From Zea mays (taxonomy: Eukaryota > Streptophyta > Magnoliopsida > Poales > Poaceae), in NCBI RefSeq assembly GCF_902167145.1, contig NC_050101.1:118077789-118141788 (forward strand): DNA of 64,000 nt, in the 5' to 3' direction. The notes beneath the pieces were generated by a model. The model made no database searches and had not been told where the DNA came from. It saw only the letters and a program-made list of their open reading frames with translations. Position 1 is the stretch's first letter. Each line of letters starts with the position of its first letter. The position numbers and the translations under genes were made by a program. Positions 23,513-34,082 of the stretch are shown piece after piece.

Positions 23513-23940
23513 CTCTTGTTGGAACAGCTTCTGTTGAATGTGTGCCTTGCCGCGGCCGCTGAGGCCTGAACACTTTGTTTTTCTTGCATGAAGTCGCACT
23601 CTTCTTTCTTTCAGCCTGTGTGTCTGGCCCGGCTTGTCGATAATGGGGTGGCTTCCCAAGTTGGGTCATTTTTTTCGTGGCAGGTGATGAGTGAGGCGTC
23701 CCTAGCCCGGAGGCGTAGGAGTTCCTCGGCTCAGTCGGCCTTGCCACTTACATGTACCCACGTTCGCTCCTCGGGACTCTGCTTCCGACATAGCCGGGAG
23801 AACGCAAATGCCCTTTTTTGATTGAAATTTTTTGATGCGGAGAAGTACACCCGATCTTCGACGCAGAGGGGTTCCCCCTTTCTAGCCCCCGAGGGAGGGT
23901 CGGGCTCCACCGAGGCGAGGCCGACCCTACCTTGACGGCC
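23513..23940. other. Deletion junction of element B between antisense gene and RT start
   Basis: Holds the 3' flank of the antisense gene, then joins near 23940 to the first codons of RT on the minus strand. RT, RNase H and integrase (expected about 3 kb) are missing. No ORF was recognised. Confidence 0.65.
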
Positions 23941-24090
23941 GAGGCGCAGAGGCTGCCTGACGGGTCGGACTCAGGCCCGAATATCCAGCGGGTGCTCGGC
24001 GACATCCCTCGGTATGTCAGGCATGTCCGAGGGACTCCACGCAAAGATATCGGCACTTGCGTGGAGAAAGTCGACGAGCACTGCTTCCTT
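23941..24090 (-). pseudogene. Truncated start of RT in element B
   Basis: After a one-base frameshift near 24088, the minus strand reads EAVLVDFLHASADIFAW, then SPSDMPDIPRDVAEH, then RPVRQPLR. This is the N-terminal lead-in of Tat reverse transcriptases; element E has the equivalent VRFLQDNRDVFAWQPADMP near 46257. It ends at the deletion junction and no catalytic motif is present. Confidence 0.75.
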
Positions 24091-25981
24091 ATTTGGGGTC
24101 GAGCCCGGAACCGATCTGGATCTGCCTGGAGGTGTCACCACTGGGGTCGAGTGGGACGGCCTTAACCGTCTCCACTGGCTCGAAGTTGCCGGCATGACGC
24201 TTCACGTCTGGCACCTCTTTGGAGAGGTTCTCCAGGTCGGCAATGAGGGCCTCGGACTCGGCGAGGGCCTCGGCGTACTCCACGCACTCCACGTCGCATT
24301 CGAACGCGTGTTTGTACGTGGGGCCGACGGTGATGACCCCGTTGGGGCCCGACATCTTGAGCTTCAGGTAGGTGTAGTTGGGGACGGCCATGAACTTCAC
24401 GTAGCATGGCCTTCCCAGTACCGCGTGGTAGGTTCCTCGGAACCCGACCACCTCGAAAGTCAAGGTCTCCCTTCGGAAGTTGGAGGGCGTTCCGAAGCAG
24501 ACGGGGAGGTCGAGTCGTCCGAGGGGCTGGACGCGCTTCCTAGGGATGATCCCGTGGAAGGGCGCAGCGCCTGCTCGGATGGAGGACAGATCGACGCGCA
24601 GGAGCTTGAGGGTCTCGGCGTAGATGATGTTGAGGCAGCTGCCCCCATCCATCAGGACCTTGGTGAGCCTGACGTTGCCGACGATGGGGTCGACGACGAG
24701 CAGGTATTTCCCCGGGCTCGGCACATGGTCGGGGTGGTCAGCCTGGTCGAAGGTGATGGACTTGTCGGACCAGTCTAGGTAGACTGGCGCCGCCACCTTC
24801 ACCGAGCAGACCTCCCGGCGCTCTTGCTTGCGATGCCGAGCCGAGGTATTCGCCGCATGCCCACCGTAGATCATGAAGCAGTCGCGGACCTCGGGGAACT
24901 CTCCTGCTTGGTGATCTTCTTTCTTGTCGTCGTCGTGGGCCCTACCACCCTCCGCGGGTGGCCCGGCCCTGTGGAAGTGGCGCCGAAGCATGACGCACTC
25001 CTCGAGAGTGTGCTTAACGGGCCCCTGATGGTAGGGGCACGACTCCTTGAGCATCTTGTCGAAGAGGTTAGCACCTCCGGGGGGCTTCCGAGGGTTCTTG
25101 TACTCGGCGGCGGCGACAAGGTCCGCGTCAGCGGCGTCGCGTTTCGATTGCAACTTCTTCTTGCCCTTCTTCTTGGCGCCGCGCGGAGTAGACGCCTCGG
25201 GAGCCTCTTCCGATGGGCGGCCCTGGGGCTGCTTGTCCTTTCGAAAGATAGCCTCAACCGCCTCCTGGCCAGAGGCGAACTTGGTGGCGATGTCCACCAG
25301 CTCGCTCGCCCTGGTGGGGGTCTTGCGACCCAACTTACTCACCAGGTCGCGGCAGGTGGTGCCGGCAAGGAACGCGCCGATGACATCCGAGTCGGTGATG
25401 TTAGGCAGCTCGGTGCGCTGCTTCGAGAATCGCCGGATGTAGTCCCGGAGCGACTCTCCCGGCTGTTGCCGGCAGCTCCGAAGGTCCCAGGAATTTCCGG
25501 GGCGCATGTACGTGCCCTGGAAATTGCCGGCGAAGGCTTGGACCAAGTCGTCCCAGTTGGAGATCTGCCCAGGAGGCAGGTGCTCCAGCCAGGCGCGAGC
25601 AGTGTCGGAGAGGAACAGGGGAAGGTTGCGGATGATGAGGTTGTCGTCGTCCGTTCCACCCAGTTGGCAGGCCAGGCGGTAGTTCGCGAGCCATAGTTCC
25701 GGCCTCGTTTCCCCCGAGTACTTTGTGATAGTAGTCGGGGGTCGGAACCGGGTCGGGAACGGCGCCCGTCGGATGGCCCGACTGAAGGCCTGCGGACCGG
25801 GTGGTTCGGGCGAGGGACTCCGATCCTCCCCGCTGTCGTAGCGCCCCCCACGCCTGGGGTGGTAGCCTCGGCGCACCCTTTCGTCGAGGTGGGCCCGACA
25901 GTCGCGTCGATGGTGCTCGTTGCCGAGGTGGCCCGGGGCCGCAGGCGCGGTGTTGCGCGTGCGCCCGGTGTAGACCGAGGC
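24089..25981 (-). CDS. gag-protease of element B, C-terminal part (interrupted upstream by D)
   Basis: Open in frame from 25981 (GCC TCG GTC TAC), joined across element D to 36604-35394. A Gag core with PELWLANYRLACQLGG, ARAWLEHLPPGQISNWDDLV and FAGNFQGTY lies about 25740-25480. A basic linker follows, then the segment CPYHQGPVKHTLEEC near 25035-24990. The aspartic protease has VLMDGGSCLNIIYAETL near 24660, so its active site is Asp-Gly-Gly, as in other Tat elements. Including the first part, the ORF is about 1030 codons and uninterrupted, unlike the rest of B. A frameshift at its end separates it from RT. Confidence 0.8.
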   Translation of the reverse strand, partial: ASVYTGRTRNTAPAAPGHLGNEHHRRDCRAHLDERVRRGYHPRRGGRYDSGEDRSPSPEPPGPQAFSRAIRRAPFPTRFRPPTTITKYSGETRPELWLANYRLACQLGGTDDDNLIIRNLPLFLSDTARAWLEHLPPGQISNWDDLVQAFAGNFQGTYMRPGNSWDLRSCRQQPGESLRDYIRRFSKQRTELPNITDSDVIGAFLAGTTCRDLVSKLGRKTPTRASELVDIATKFASGQEAVEAIFRKDKQPQGRPSEEAPEASTPRGAKKKGKKKLQSKRDAADADLVAAAEYKNPRKPPGGANLFDKMLKESCPYHQGPVKHTLEECVMLRRHFHRAGPPAEGGRAHDDDKKEDHQAGEFPEVRDCFMIYGGHAANTSARHRKQERREVCSVKVAAPVYLDWSDKSITFDQADHPDHVPSPGKYLLVVDPIVGNVRLTKVLMDGGSCLNIIYAETLKLLRVDLSSIRAGAAPFHGIIPRKRVQPLGRLDLPVCFGTPSNFRRETLTFEVVGFRGTYHAVLGRPCYVKFMAVPNYTYLKLKMSGPNGVITVGPTYKHAFECDVECVEYAEALAESEALIADLENLSKEVPDVKRHAGNFEPVETVKAVPLDPSGDTSRQIQIGSGLDPK

Positions 25982-26178
25982 TGAAAGGGAATTAGGCTTA
26001 CACCTAGTTCCTATATAATTTTGGTGGTTGAATTTCCCAACACAAATAATTGGACTAACTAGTTTGTTCTAGTGTATAAGTTATACAGGTGCAAAAGGTT
26101 CACATCAAGCCAATTAAAAAGACCAAAGTTGGGTTCAAATAGAGAGCTAAAGGCAACCGAAGGCACCTCTGGTCTGGG

Positions 26179-26670
26179 GGCACCGGACTGTCCGGTGCAC
26201 CACCGGACATGTCCGGTGCACCAGAGGACTTCAACACAAACTCGCCACCTTCGGGAATTTCCAGAGGCAACTCCGCTATAATTCACCGGACTGTCCGGTG
26301 TACACCGGACATGTCCGGTGCTCCAAGGAAGGGCGGCCTCCGGAACTCGCCAGCCTCGGGTTTTTACTTCAGCTGCTCCGCTAAAAATCACCGGACTGTC
26401 CGGTGTACACCGGACTGTCCGGTGCATCCTCGGAGCAACGGCTACTTCGCGCCAACGGCTACCTGCGACGGCATTTAATGCGCGCGCAGCGCGCGCAGAA
26501 GTCAGAGTCGCCCATGCCGGCGCACCGGACAGTGAACAGTGCATGTCCGGTGCGCCACCGGACATCAAGGCGGGCCCAGAAGTCAGAACTCCAACGGTCA
26601 ATTTCCAACGACACTGATGACGTGGCTGGGGCACCGGACTGTCCGGTGTGCACCGGACTGTCCGGTGCGC
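26179..26670. repeat. Palindrome cluster in D 5' LTR
   Basis: Copies of CACCGGAC(T)(A)GTCCGGTG occur at about 26179, 26202, 26283, 26304, 26388, 26408, 26632 and 26653, with degenerate forms near 26520-26570. Family knowledge: such palindromes upstream of the TATA box are a hallmark of maize Sireviruses. Confidence 0.9.
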
Positions 26671-26717
26671 CATTGAACAGACGGCCTCCACCAACGGTCA
26701 TGTTTGGTGGTTGGGGC

Positions 26718-26725
26718 TATAAATA
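26718..26725 (+). promoter_or_regulatory. LTR TATA box of element D
   Basis: TATAAATA within GGGGCTATAAATACCCC, just downstream of the palindrome cluster. The copy in the 3' LTR is at 34821-34828. Confidence 0.8.
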
Positions 26726-27289
26726 CCCCAACCACCCCACCATTCATTGCATCCAAGTTTTCCAGCTTCGAACCACTATACAAGAGCTAGCATTCATTAC
26801 AAAGCACACCAAAAGAAATCAAATCCTCTCCCAACTCCACACAAAGCACTAGTGATTAGAGAGAGTGATTTGTAGTGTTCATTTGTGCTCTTGCGCTTGG
26901 ATCGCTTCTTTTCTTTCGCATTCTTTCTTGTGATCAAACACTCACTTGTAATTGAGGCAAGAGGCACCAATCGTGTGGTGGCCCTTGCGGGAAGTTTGAT
27001 TCCCAAGTGATTTGAGAAGAGAAGCTCACTCGGTCCGAGGGATCGTTTGAGAGAGGGAAGGGTTGAAAGAGACCCGGCCTTTGTGGCCTCCTCAACGGGG
27101 AGTAGGTTTGAGAGAACCGAACCTCGGTAAAACAAATCCGTGTGTCTCACTTCATTATTCGCTTGCGATTTGTTTTCCGCCCTCTCTCGTGGACTCGATT
27201 ATATTTCTAACGCTAACCCGGCTTGTAGTTGTGTTTATGTTTGTAAAATTTCAGTTTCGCCCTATTCACCCCCCTCTAGGCGACTATCA

Positions 27290-27304
27290 ATTGGTATCAG
27301 AGCC
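27290..27304 (+). other. Primer binding site of element D
   Basis: ATTGGTATCAGAGCC directly follows the LTR; TGGTATCAGAGC matches the complement of the initiator Met tRNA 3' end. Confidence 0.9.
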
Positions 27305-27337
27305 CGGTGCTTCATTAGAGCCTAACCGCTCGAAGTA

Positions 27338-30034
27338 ATGTCGGGAGATCACGCCAAGAAGGAGATGGAGACCGGCGAAAAGCCCACTACAAGCCACGGG
27401 AGCACTTCATCGGAAGAGTCCCGCACCAAGAGGAAGGAGAAGAAGAAGGACTCCTCCAAACGGAAGGAGAAAAGATCTTCCTCTTCTCACCACAAAGAGA
27501 AGAAGGAAAAATCTTCTTCTCACAAGTCGCATCGGAAAGGCGACAAGCACAAGAGGATGAGGAAAGTGGTCTACTACGAGACCGACACTTCATCAACATC
27601 AACCTCCGACTCCGATGCGCCCTCCGTAACTTCTAAACGTCAAGAGCGTAAGAGGTTTAGTAAGATCCCCTTACACTATCCTCGTACATCTAGACATACT
27701 CCATTACTTTCCGTTCCATTAGGCAAACCGCCAACCTTTGACGGTGAAGATTGTGCTAGGTGGAGTGATTTAATGAAATTTCATCTAACCTCACTCCACA
27801 AAAGTATATGGAATGTTGTTGAGTTTGGAGCACAGGTACCATCGGTAGGGGATGAGGATTATGATGAGGATGAGGTTGCCCAAATCGAGCACTTCAACTC
27901 CCAAGCCACAACCATACTCTTGGCCTCTCTAAATAGAGAGGAATACAACAAGGTGCAAGGATTGAAGAATGCAAAGGAAATTTGGGACCTCCTCAAGACC
28001 GCGCACGAGGGTGATGAACTAACAAAGATCACCAAGCGGGAAACGATCGAGGGGGAGCTCGGTCGCTTTCGACTTCGCCAAGGGGAAGAGCCACAAGACA
28101 TGTACAACCGGCTCAAGACTTTGGTGAACCAAGTGCGCAACCTCGGGAGCAAGAAGTGGGATGACCACGAGGTGGTTAAGGTTATTCTTAGATCACTCAT
28201 CTTCCTTAACCCCACTCAAGTTCAATTAATTCGTGGTAATCCTAGATATACTCAAATGACCCCCGAGGAAGTTATCGGGAATTTTGTGAGCTTTGAATGC
28301 ATGATCAAAGGCTCCAAGAAGATCAACGAGCTTGATGAAACCTCCACGTCCGAAGCACAACCGGTGGCATTTAAGGCGACAGAGGAAAAGAAGGAGGAGT
28401 CTACACCAAGTAGACAACCAATTGACGCCTCCAAGCTCGACAATGAGGAGATGGCTTTAATCATCAAAAGCTTTCGCCAAATCCTCAAGCAACGGAAGGG
28501 GAAGGACTACAAATCCCGTTCCAAGAAGGTTTGCTACAAGTGTGGTAAGCCCGGTCACTTTATCGCTAAATGTCCATTATCAAGTGACAGTGACAGGGAT
28601 AACGACAAGAAGGGAAAGAGGAGAGAAAAGAAGAGGTACCACAAGAAGAAGGGCGGCGATGCCCATGTTTGCCGGGAGTGGGACTCGGACGAGAGCTCCA
28701 CCGACTCCTCCTCCGACGAGGACGCCGCCAACATCGCCGTCACCAAGGGACTTCTCTTCCCCAACGTCGGCCACAAGTGCCTCATGGCAAAGGACGACAA
28801 AAGGAAGAAGGTAAAATCAAGATCCTCCACTAAATATGAAACCTCTAGTGATGAGGATGATGCTAGCAATGAGGAGGATAACTTGCGCGTTCTTTTTGCC
28901 AACCTTAACATGGAACAAAAGGAAAAACTAAATGAGCTAATTAGTGCCATCCATGAAAAGGATGACCTCTTGGATTCCCAAGAGGACTTCCTAATCAAGG
29001 AAAATAAAAAGCATGTTAAGGTTAAAAATGCTTATGCTCTAGAGGTAGAAAAATGTGAAAAATTGTCTAGTGAGCTAAGCACTTGCCATGAGACCATTAA
29101 CAACCTTAGAAATGAAAATGCTAGATTAATTGCTAAGGTTGATTCTCATGTTTGTATTGATTCAATTCCCGATCTTAGAAATGATAATGATGATTTGCTT
29201 ACTAAGATTAAGGAATTGAATGATTCTCTTGCTAGCCTTAGAGTAGAAAATGATAATTTGATTGCTAAGGCTAAAGATTTTGATGTTTGCAAAGCTACTA
29301 CCGACCTTAGAACTAAAAATGATGTGTTGCATGCAAAGGTTGTTGAACTAAAATCTTGCAAACCCTCTACATCTAATGTTGAGCATGTTTCTATTTGTAC
29401 TAGATGTAGAGATATTGATGTTAATGCTATTTATGATCACATGTCTTTAATCAAACAACAAAATGATCATATAGCATTATTAGATGCAAAAATTGCCGAG
29501 CATAACTTGGAAAATGAAAAGTTTAAATTTGCTAGAAGTATGCTCTATAATGGGAGACGCCCTGGCATCAAGGATGGCATTGGCTTCCAAAGGGGAGACA
29601 ATGTCAAACTTAATGCCCCTCCAAAGAACTTATCCAACTTTGTTAAGGGCAAGGCTCCCATGCCTCAGGATAACGAGGGTTACATTTTATACCCTGCCGG
29701 CTATCCTGAGAACAAAATTAGGAGAACTCATTCTAGGAAGTCTCACTCTGGCCCTAACCATGCTTTTATGTATAAGGGTGAGACATCTAGCTCTAGGCAA
29801 CCAACCCATGCCAAGTTGCCTAGAAAGAAAACTCCTAATGCATCAAATGATCATGCTATTTCATTTAAAACTTTTGATGCTTCTTATGTGCTTACTAGCA
29901 AATCCGGCAAGGTAGTTGCCAAATTTGTTGGGGGCAAACACAAGGGCTCCAAGACTTGTGTTTGGGTACCCAAAGTTCTTGTTTCTAATGCCAAAGGACC
30001 CAAAACTGTTTGGGTACCTAAAGTCAAGAACTAA
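27338..30034 (+). CDS. gag: Gag of element D (Sirevirus type, 898 aa)
   Basis: Uninterrupted ORF starting MSGDHAKKEM, 34 bp after the PBS. Residues 1-110 are Lys/Ser-rich. A Copia-type Gag core (about 125-340) contains FDGEDCARWSDLMKFHL and YNRLKTLVNQVRNLGS. A CCHC zinc knuckle CYKCGKPGHFIAKC lies near residue 398. A long acidic and coiled-coil extension follows (about 480-750), then a basic tail ending in two VWVPKV motifs. The large C-terminal extension is typical of Sireviruses. The protein would assemble the cytoplasmic particle and bind genomic RNA. It is the only complete gag in the window. pol follows in the +1 frame. Confidence 0.92.
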   Translation: MSGDHAKKEMETGEKPTTSHGSTSSEESRTKRKEKKKDSSKRKEKRSSSSHHKEKKEKSSSHKSHRKGDKHKRMRKVVYYETDTSSTSTSDSDAPSVTSKRQERKRFSKIPLHYPRTSRHTPLLSVPLGKPPTFDGEDCARWSDLMKFHLTSLHKSIWNVVEFGAQVPSVGDEDYDEDEVAQIEHFNSQATTILLASLNREEYNKVQGLKNAKEIWDLLKTAHEGDELTKITKRETIEGELGRFRLRQGEEPQDMYNRLKTLVNQVRNLGSKKWDDHEVVKVILRSLIFLNPTQVQLIRGNPRYTQMTPEEVIGNFVSFECMIKGSKKINELDETSTSEAQPVAFKATEEKKEESTPSRQPIDASKLDNEEMALIIKSFRQILKQRKGKDYKSRSKKVCYKCGKPGHFIAKCPLSSDSDRDNDKKGKRREKKRYHKKKGGDAHVCREWDSDESSTDSSSDEDAANIAVTKGLLFPNVGHKCLMAKDDKRKKVKSRSSTKYETSSDEDDASNEEDNLRVLFANLNMEQKEKLNELISAIHEKDDLLDSQEDFLIKENKKHVKVKNAYALEVEKCEKLSSELSTCHETINNLRNENARLIAKVDSHVCIDSIPDLRNDNDDLLTKIKELNDSLASLRVENDNLIAKAKDFDVCKATTDLRTKNDVLHAKVVELKSCKPSTSNVEHVSICTRCRDIDVNAIYDHMSLIKQQNDHIALLDAKIAEHNLENEKFKFARSMLYNGRRPGIKDGIGFQRGDNVKLNAPPKNLSNFVKGKAPMPQDNEGYILYPAGYPENKIRRTHSRKSHSGPNHAFMYKGETSSSRQPTHAKLPRKKTPNASNDHAISFKTFDASYVLTSKSGKVVAKFVGGKHKGSKTCVWVPKVLVSNAKGPKTVWVPKVKN

Positions 30035-30047
30035 AATTGTTTTGTAG

Positions 30048-33000
30048 GTTTATGCATCCGGGGGCTCAAGTTGGATACTCGACAGCGGGTGCACAAACCA
30101 CATGACAGGGGAGAAGAAGATGTTCTCCTCATATGAGAAAAACCAAGATCCCCAACGAGCTATCACATTCGGGGATGGAAATCAAGGCTTGGTCAAAGGT
30201 TTGGGTAAAATTGCTATCTCACCTGACCATTCCATTTCCAATGTTTTTCTTGTTGATTCATTAGACTACAACTTGCTTTCTGTTTCTCAATTATGTCAAA
30301 TGGGCTACAACTGTCTATTCACTGATGTAGGTGTCACTGTCTTTAGAAGAAGTGATGATTCAATAGCATTTAAGGGAGTGTTAGAAGGTCAGCTATACTT
30401 GGTAGATTTTGATAGACCTGAACTCGACACTTGCTTAATTGCTAAGACTAACATGGGTTGGCTCTGGCACCGCCAACTAGCCCATGTTGGGATGAAGAAT
30501 CTTCATAAGCTTCTAAAGGGAGAACACATTTTAGGATTAACAAATGTTCATTTTGAGAAAGACAGGATTTGTAGCGCATGCCAGGCAGGGAAGCAAGTTG
30601 GTGCTCATCATCCACACAAGAACATCATGACAACCGACAGGCCGCTTGAGCTACTCCACATGAATCTATTCGGCCCGATTGCTTACATAAGCATCGGCGG
30701 GAGTAAGTATTGTCTTGTAATAGTGGATGATTATTCTCGCTTCACTTGGGTGTTCTTTTTGCAGGAAAAATCTCAAACCCAAGAGACCTTAAAGGGATTC
30801 TTGAGACGGGCTCAAAATGAGTTCGGCTTAAGGATCAAGAAAATTAGAAGCGACAACGGGACGGAGTTCAAGAACTCTCAAGTTGAAGGCTTCCTTGAGG
30901 AGGAGGGCATCAAGCATGAGTTCTCTTCTCCCTACACTCCACAACAAAATGGTGTAGTGGAGAGGAAGAATCGAACTCTATTGGACATGGCAAGAACCAT
31001 GCTTGATGAGTACAAGACTCCGGATCGGTTTTGGGCCGAGGCGGTCAACACCGCCTGCTACGCCATCAATCGATTATATCTACACCGAATCCTCAAGAAG
31101 ACATCCTATGAACTCCTAACCGGTAAAAAGCCAAATATTTCATATTTTAGAGTTTTTGGTAGCAAATGTTTTATTCTTGTTAAAAGAGGTAGAAAATCTA
31201 AATTTGCTCCTAAAACTGTAGAAGGCTTTTTACTAGGATATGACTCAAACACAAGGGCATATAGAGTCTTTAACAAGTCCTCAGGACTTGTTGAAGTTTC
31301 TTGTGACGTTGTGTTTGATGAGACTAACGGCTCTCAAGCAGAGCAAGTTGATCTTGATGAGATAGGTGAAGAACAGGCTCCATGCATAGCGCTAAGGAAC
31401 ATGTCCATTGGGGATGTGTGTCCTAAGGAATCCGTAGAGCCTCCACATGCACAAGATCAACCATCCTCCTCCATGCAAGCATCTCCACCAACTCAAATTG
31501 AGGATGAGGCTCAAGATGTTGAACAAGAAGATGAGCCACCTCAAAATGACGGAAATGATCAAGGGGGAGATGCAAATGATGAAGACAAGGAGGATGAAGA
31601 ACCAAGGCCACCACACCCAAGAGTCCACCAAGCAATCCAACGAGATCACCCCGTCGACACCATCCTCGGCGACATTCATAAGGGGGTAACCACTCGATCT
31701 CGGGTTGCACATTTTTGTGAACATTACTCTTTTGTTTCCTCTATTGAGCCACACAGGGTAGAGGAAGCACTCCAAGATGCGGATTGGGTGATGGCAATGC
31801 AAGAGGAGCTCAACAACTTCACTAGGAATGAGGTATGACATTTAGTTCCACGTCCTAATCAAAATGTTGTAGGAACCAAATGGGTCTTCCGCAACAAGCA
31901 AGATGAGCATGGTGTGGTGACAAGGAACAAAGCTCGACTTGTGGCCAAGGGATACTCCCAAGTCGAAGGTTTGGATTTCGGTGAAACCTATGCACCCGTA
32001 GCTAGGCTTGAGTCAATTCGCATACTATTGGCCTATGCTACTTACCATGGCTTTAAGCTTTATCAAATGGACGTGAAAAGTGCCTTCCTCAATGGACCAA
32101 TCAAGGAAGAGGTCTATGTTGAGCAACCTCCCGGCTTTGAAGACAGTGAGTATCCTAACCATGTCTATAGGCTCTCTAAGGCGCTTTATGGGCTCAAGCA
32201 AGCCCCAAGAGCATGGTATGAATGCCTTAGAGATTTCCTTATTGCTAATGGCTTCAAAGTCGGAAAAGCCGATCCTACACTCTTTACTAAAACTCTTAAA
32301 AATGACTTGTTTGTATGCCAAATTTATGTTGATGATATTATATTTGGGTCTACTAACGAGTCTACATGTGAAGAGTTTAGTAGGATTATGACACAGAAAT
32401 TCGAGATGTCTATGATGGGGGAGTTGAAGTATTTCTTAGGATTCCAAGTAAAGCAACTCCAAGAGGGCACCTTCATTAGCCAAATGAAGTACACTCAAGA
32501 CATTCTAAACAAGTTTGGGATGAAGGATGCCAAGCCCATCAAGACACCCATGGGAACCAATGGGCATCTCGACCTCGACACGGGAGGTAAGTCTGTGGAT
32601 CAAAAGGTATACCGGTCGATGATTGGTTCATTACTTTATTTATGTGCATCTCGACCGGACATTATGCTTTCCGTTTGCATGTGTGCAAGATTCCAAGCCG
32701 ACCCTAAGGAATCACACCTTACGGCCGTAAAACGAATCTTGAGATATTTGGCTTATACACCTAAGTTTGGGCTTTGGTACCCTCGGGGATCCACATTTGA
32801 TTTGATTGGTTATTCGGATGCCGATTGGGCAGGGTGTAAGATTAATAGAAAGAGCACATCGGGGACTTGCCAGTTCTTGGGAAGATCCTTGGTGTCTTGG
32901 GCTTCAAAGAAGCAAAATTCGGTCGCTCTTTCAACCGCCGAAGCCGAGTATATTGCCGCAGGTCATTGTTGCGCGCAATTGCTTTGGATGAGGCAAACCC

Positions 33001-33281
33001 TGCGGGACTACGGTTACAAATTAACCAAAGTCCCTTTGCTATGTGATAATGAGAGTGCAATTAAAATGGCCGACAATCCCGTCGAGCATAGCCGCACTAA
33101 ACACATAGCCATTCGGTATCATTTTCTTAGGGATCACCAACAAAAGGGAGATATCGAGATTGCATACATTAATATTAAAGATCAATTAGCCGATATCTTT
33201 ACCAAGCCTCTTGACGAACAAACTTTTACCAAACTTAGGCATGAGCTCAATATTCTTGATTCTAGAAATTTCTTTTGCTAG
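30048..33281 (+). pseudogene. pol: Pol of element D: protease, integrase, RT, RNase H (one internal stop)
   Basis: Open from 30048 in the +1 frame relative to gag; first ATG is at 30102. Protease active site DSGCTNHM is near 30078. The integrase zinc finger has [18 protein letters not shown] and CSACQAGKQ. The integrase core has LLHMNLFGP near 30655, where family members have Asp, so the first catalytic Asp is Asn here. Later core motifs IRSDNGTEF and TPQQNGVVERKN are intact. A TGA at 31836-31838 replaces the expected tryptophan after RNEV; RT continues in frame with YVDDIIFGS (about 32330). RNase H has YSDADWAGC and [11 protein letters not shown], and the ORF ends at 33281. Only the stop and the D-to-N change prevent a full-length enzyme. 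Confidence 0.9.
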
Positions 33282-34082
33282 TTTGCACACATAGCACACA
33301 AGTATACCTTTGATCATATCTCTTTTGTATATGCTATGACTAATGTGTTTTCAAGAGTATTTCAAACCAAGTCATAGGTATATTGAAAGGGAATTGGAGT
33401 CTTCGGCGAAGACAAAGGCTTCCACTCCACTCCACTACTCATCCTTCGCCGTCACTCCGAGAATCTCTCCAACTTTGGTATACTCTTCATTCATTTATTT
33501 TATGACCAAAGGAGGAGAAAATACTTCGAAGGGCTCTAATGATTCCGTTTTTGGCGATTCATGCCAAAGGGGGAGAAAGGTTGAGCCCAAAGCAAAAGGA
33601 CCGCACCACCACCAATTTCAAAAACTTAGTATTTTCCAAGAGCATTTTTTCAATTGGTATCTTATTGAGTTCAAAAGGGGGAGAAAATAGTTTTTCAACT
33701 TTAATCATCAAAACCCTCTTGAACACTAAGAGGATGATTTCATTTAGGGGGAGTTTTGTTTAGTCAAAGGAAAGGCATTTGAAACAGGGGGAGAAAATTT
33801 CAAAACTTGAAAATGCCTTGCAAACTCTTATTCATTTACCTTTGACTATTTGCAAAAGAACTTTGAAAAGATTTACAAAAGATTTTTGCAAAAACAAAAC
33901 ATGTGGTGCAAACGTGGTCCAAAATGTTAAAAATGAAGAAACAATCCATGCATATCTTGTAAGTATTGATATTGGCTCAATTCCAAGCAACCTTTACACT
34001 TACATCATACAAACTAGTTCAATTATGCACTTCTATATTTGCTTTGGTTTGTGTTGGCATCAATCACCAAAAAGGGGGAGAT
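33282..34082 (+). other. 3' untranslated region of element D with repeated polypurine tracts
   Basis: No gene. G-tract words GGGGGAG occur near 33570, 33677, 33747, 33786 and directly before the LTR (34069-34082, AAAAAGGGGGAGAT). A 14-base copy of the LTR edge, ATTGAAAGGGAATT, lies at 33382-33395. Only the last tract has the position of the true PPT. Confidence 0.8.

Larger units (their letters stand above)
25982..27289 (+). repeat. 5' LTR of element D
   Basis: Contains a cluster of CACCGGACTGTCCGGTG-type palindromes (about 26179-26670) and a TATA box. Ends TATCA before the PBS. Confidence 0.95.

Noticed and set aside
24014..25696. Long plus-strand ORFs (254 and 290 codons)
   Set aside because: Shadow frames of the minus-strand gag-protease of element B.
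26179..26670. Regularly recurring palindromes resembling a CRISPR array
   Set aside because: Spacers are irregular and conserved between both LTRs, and the context is a plant Sirevirus LTR.
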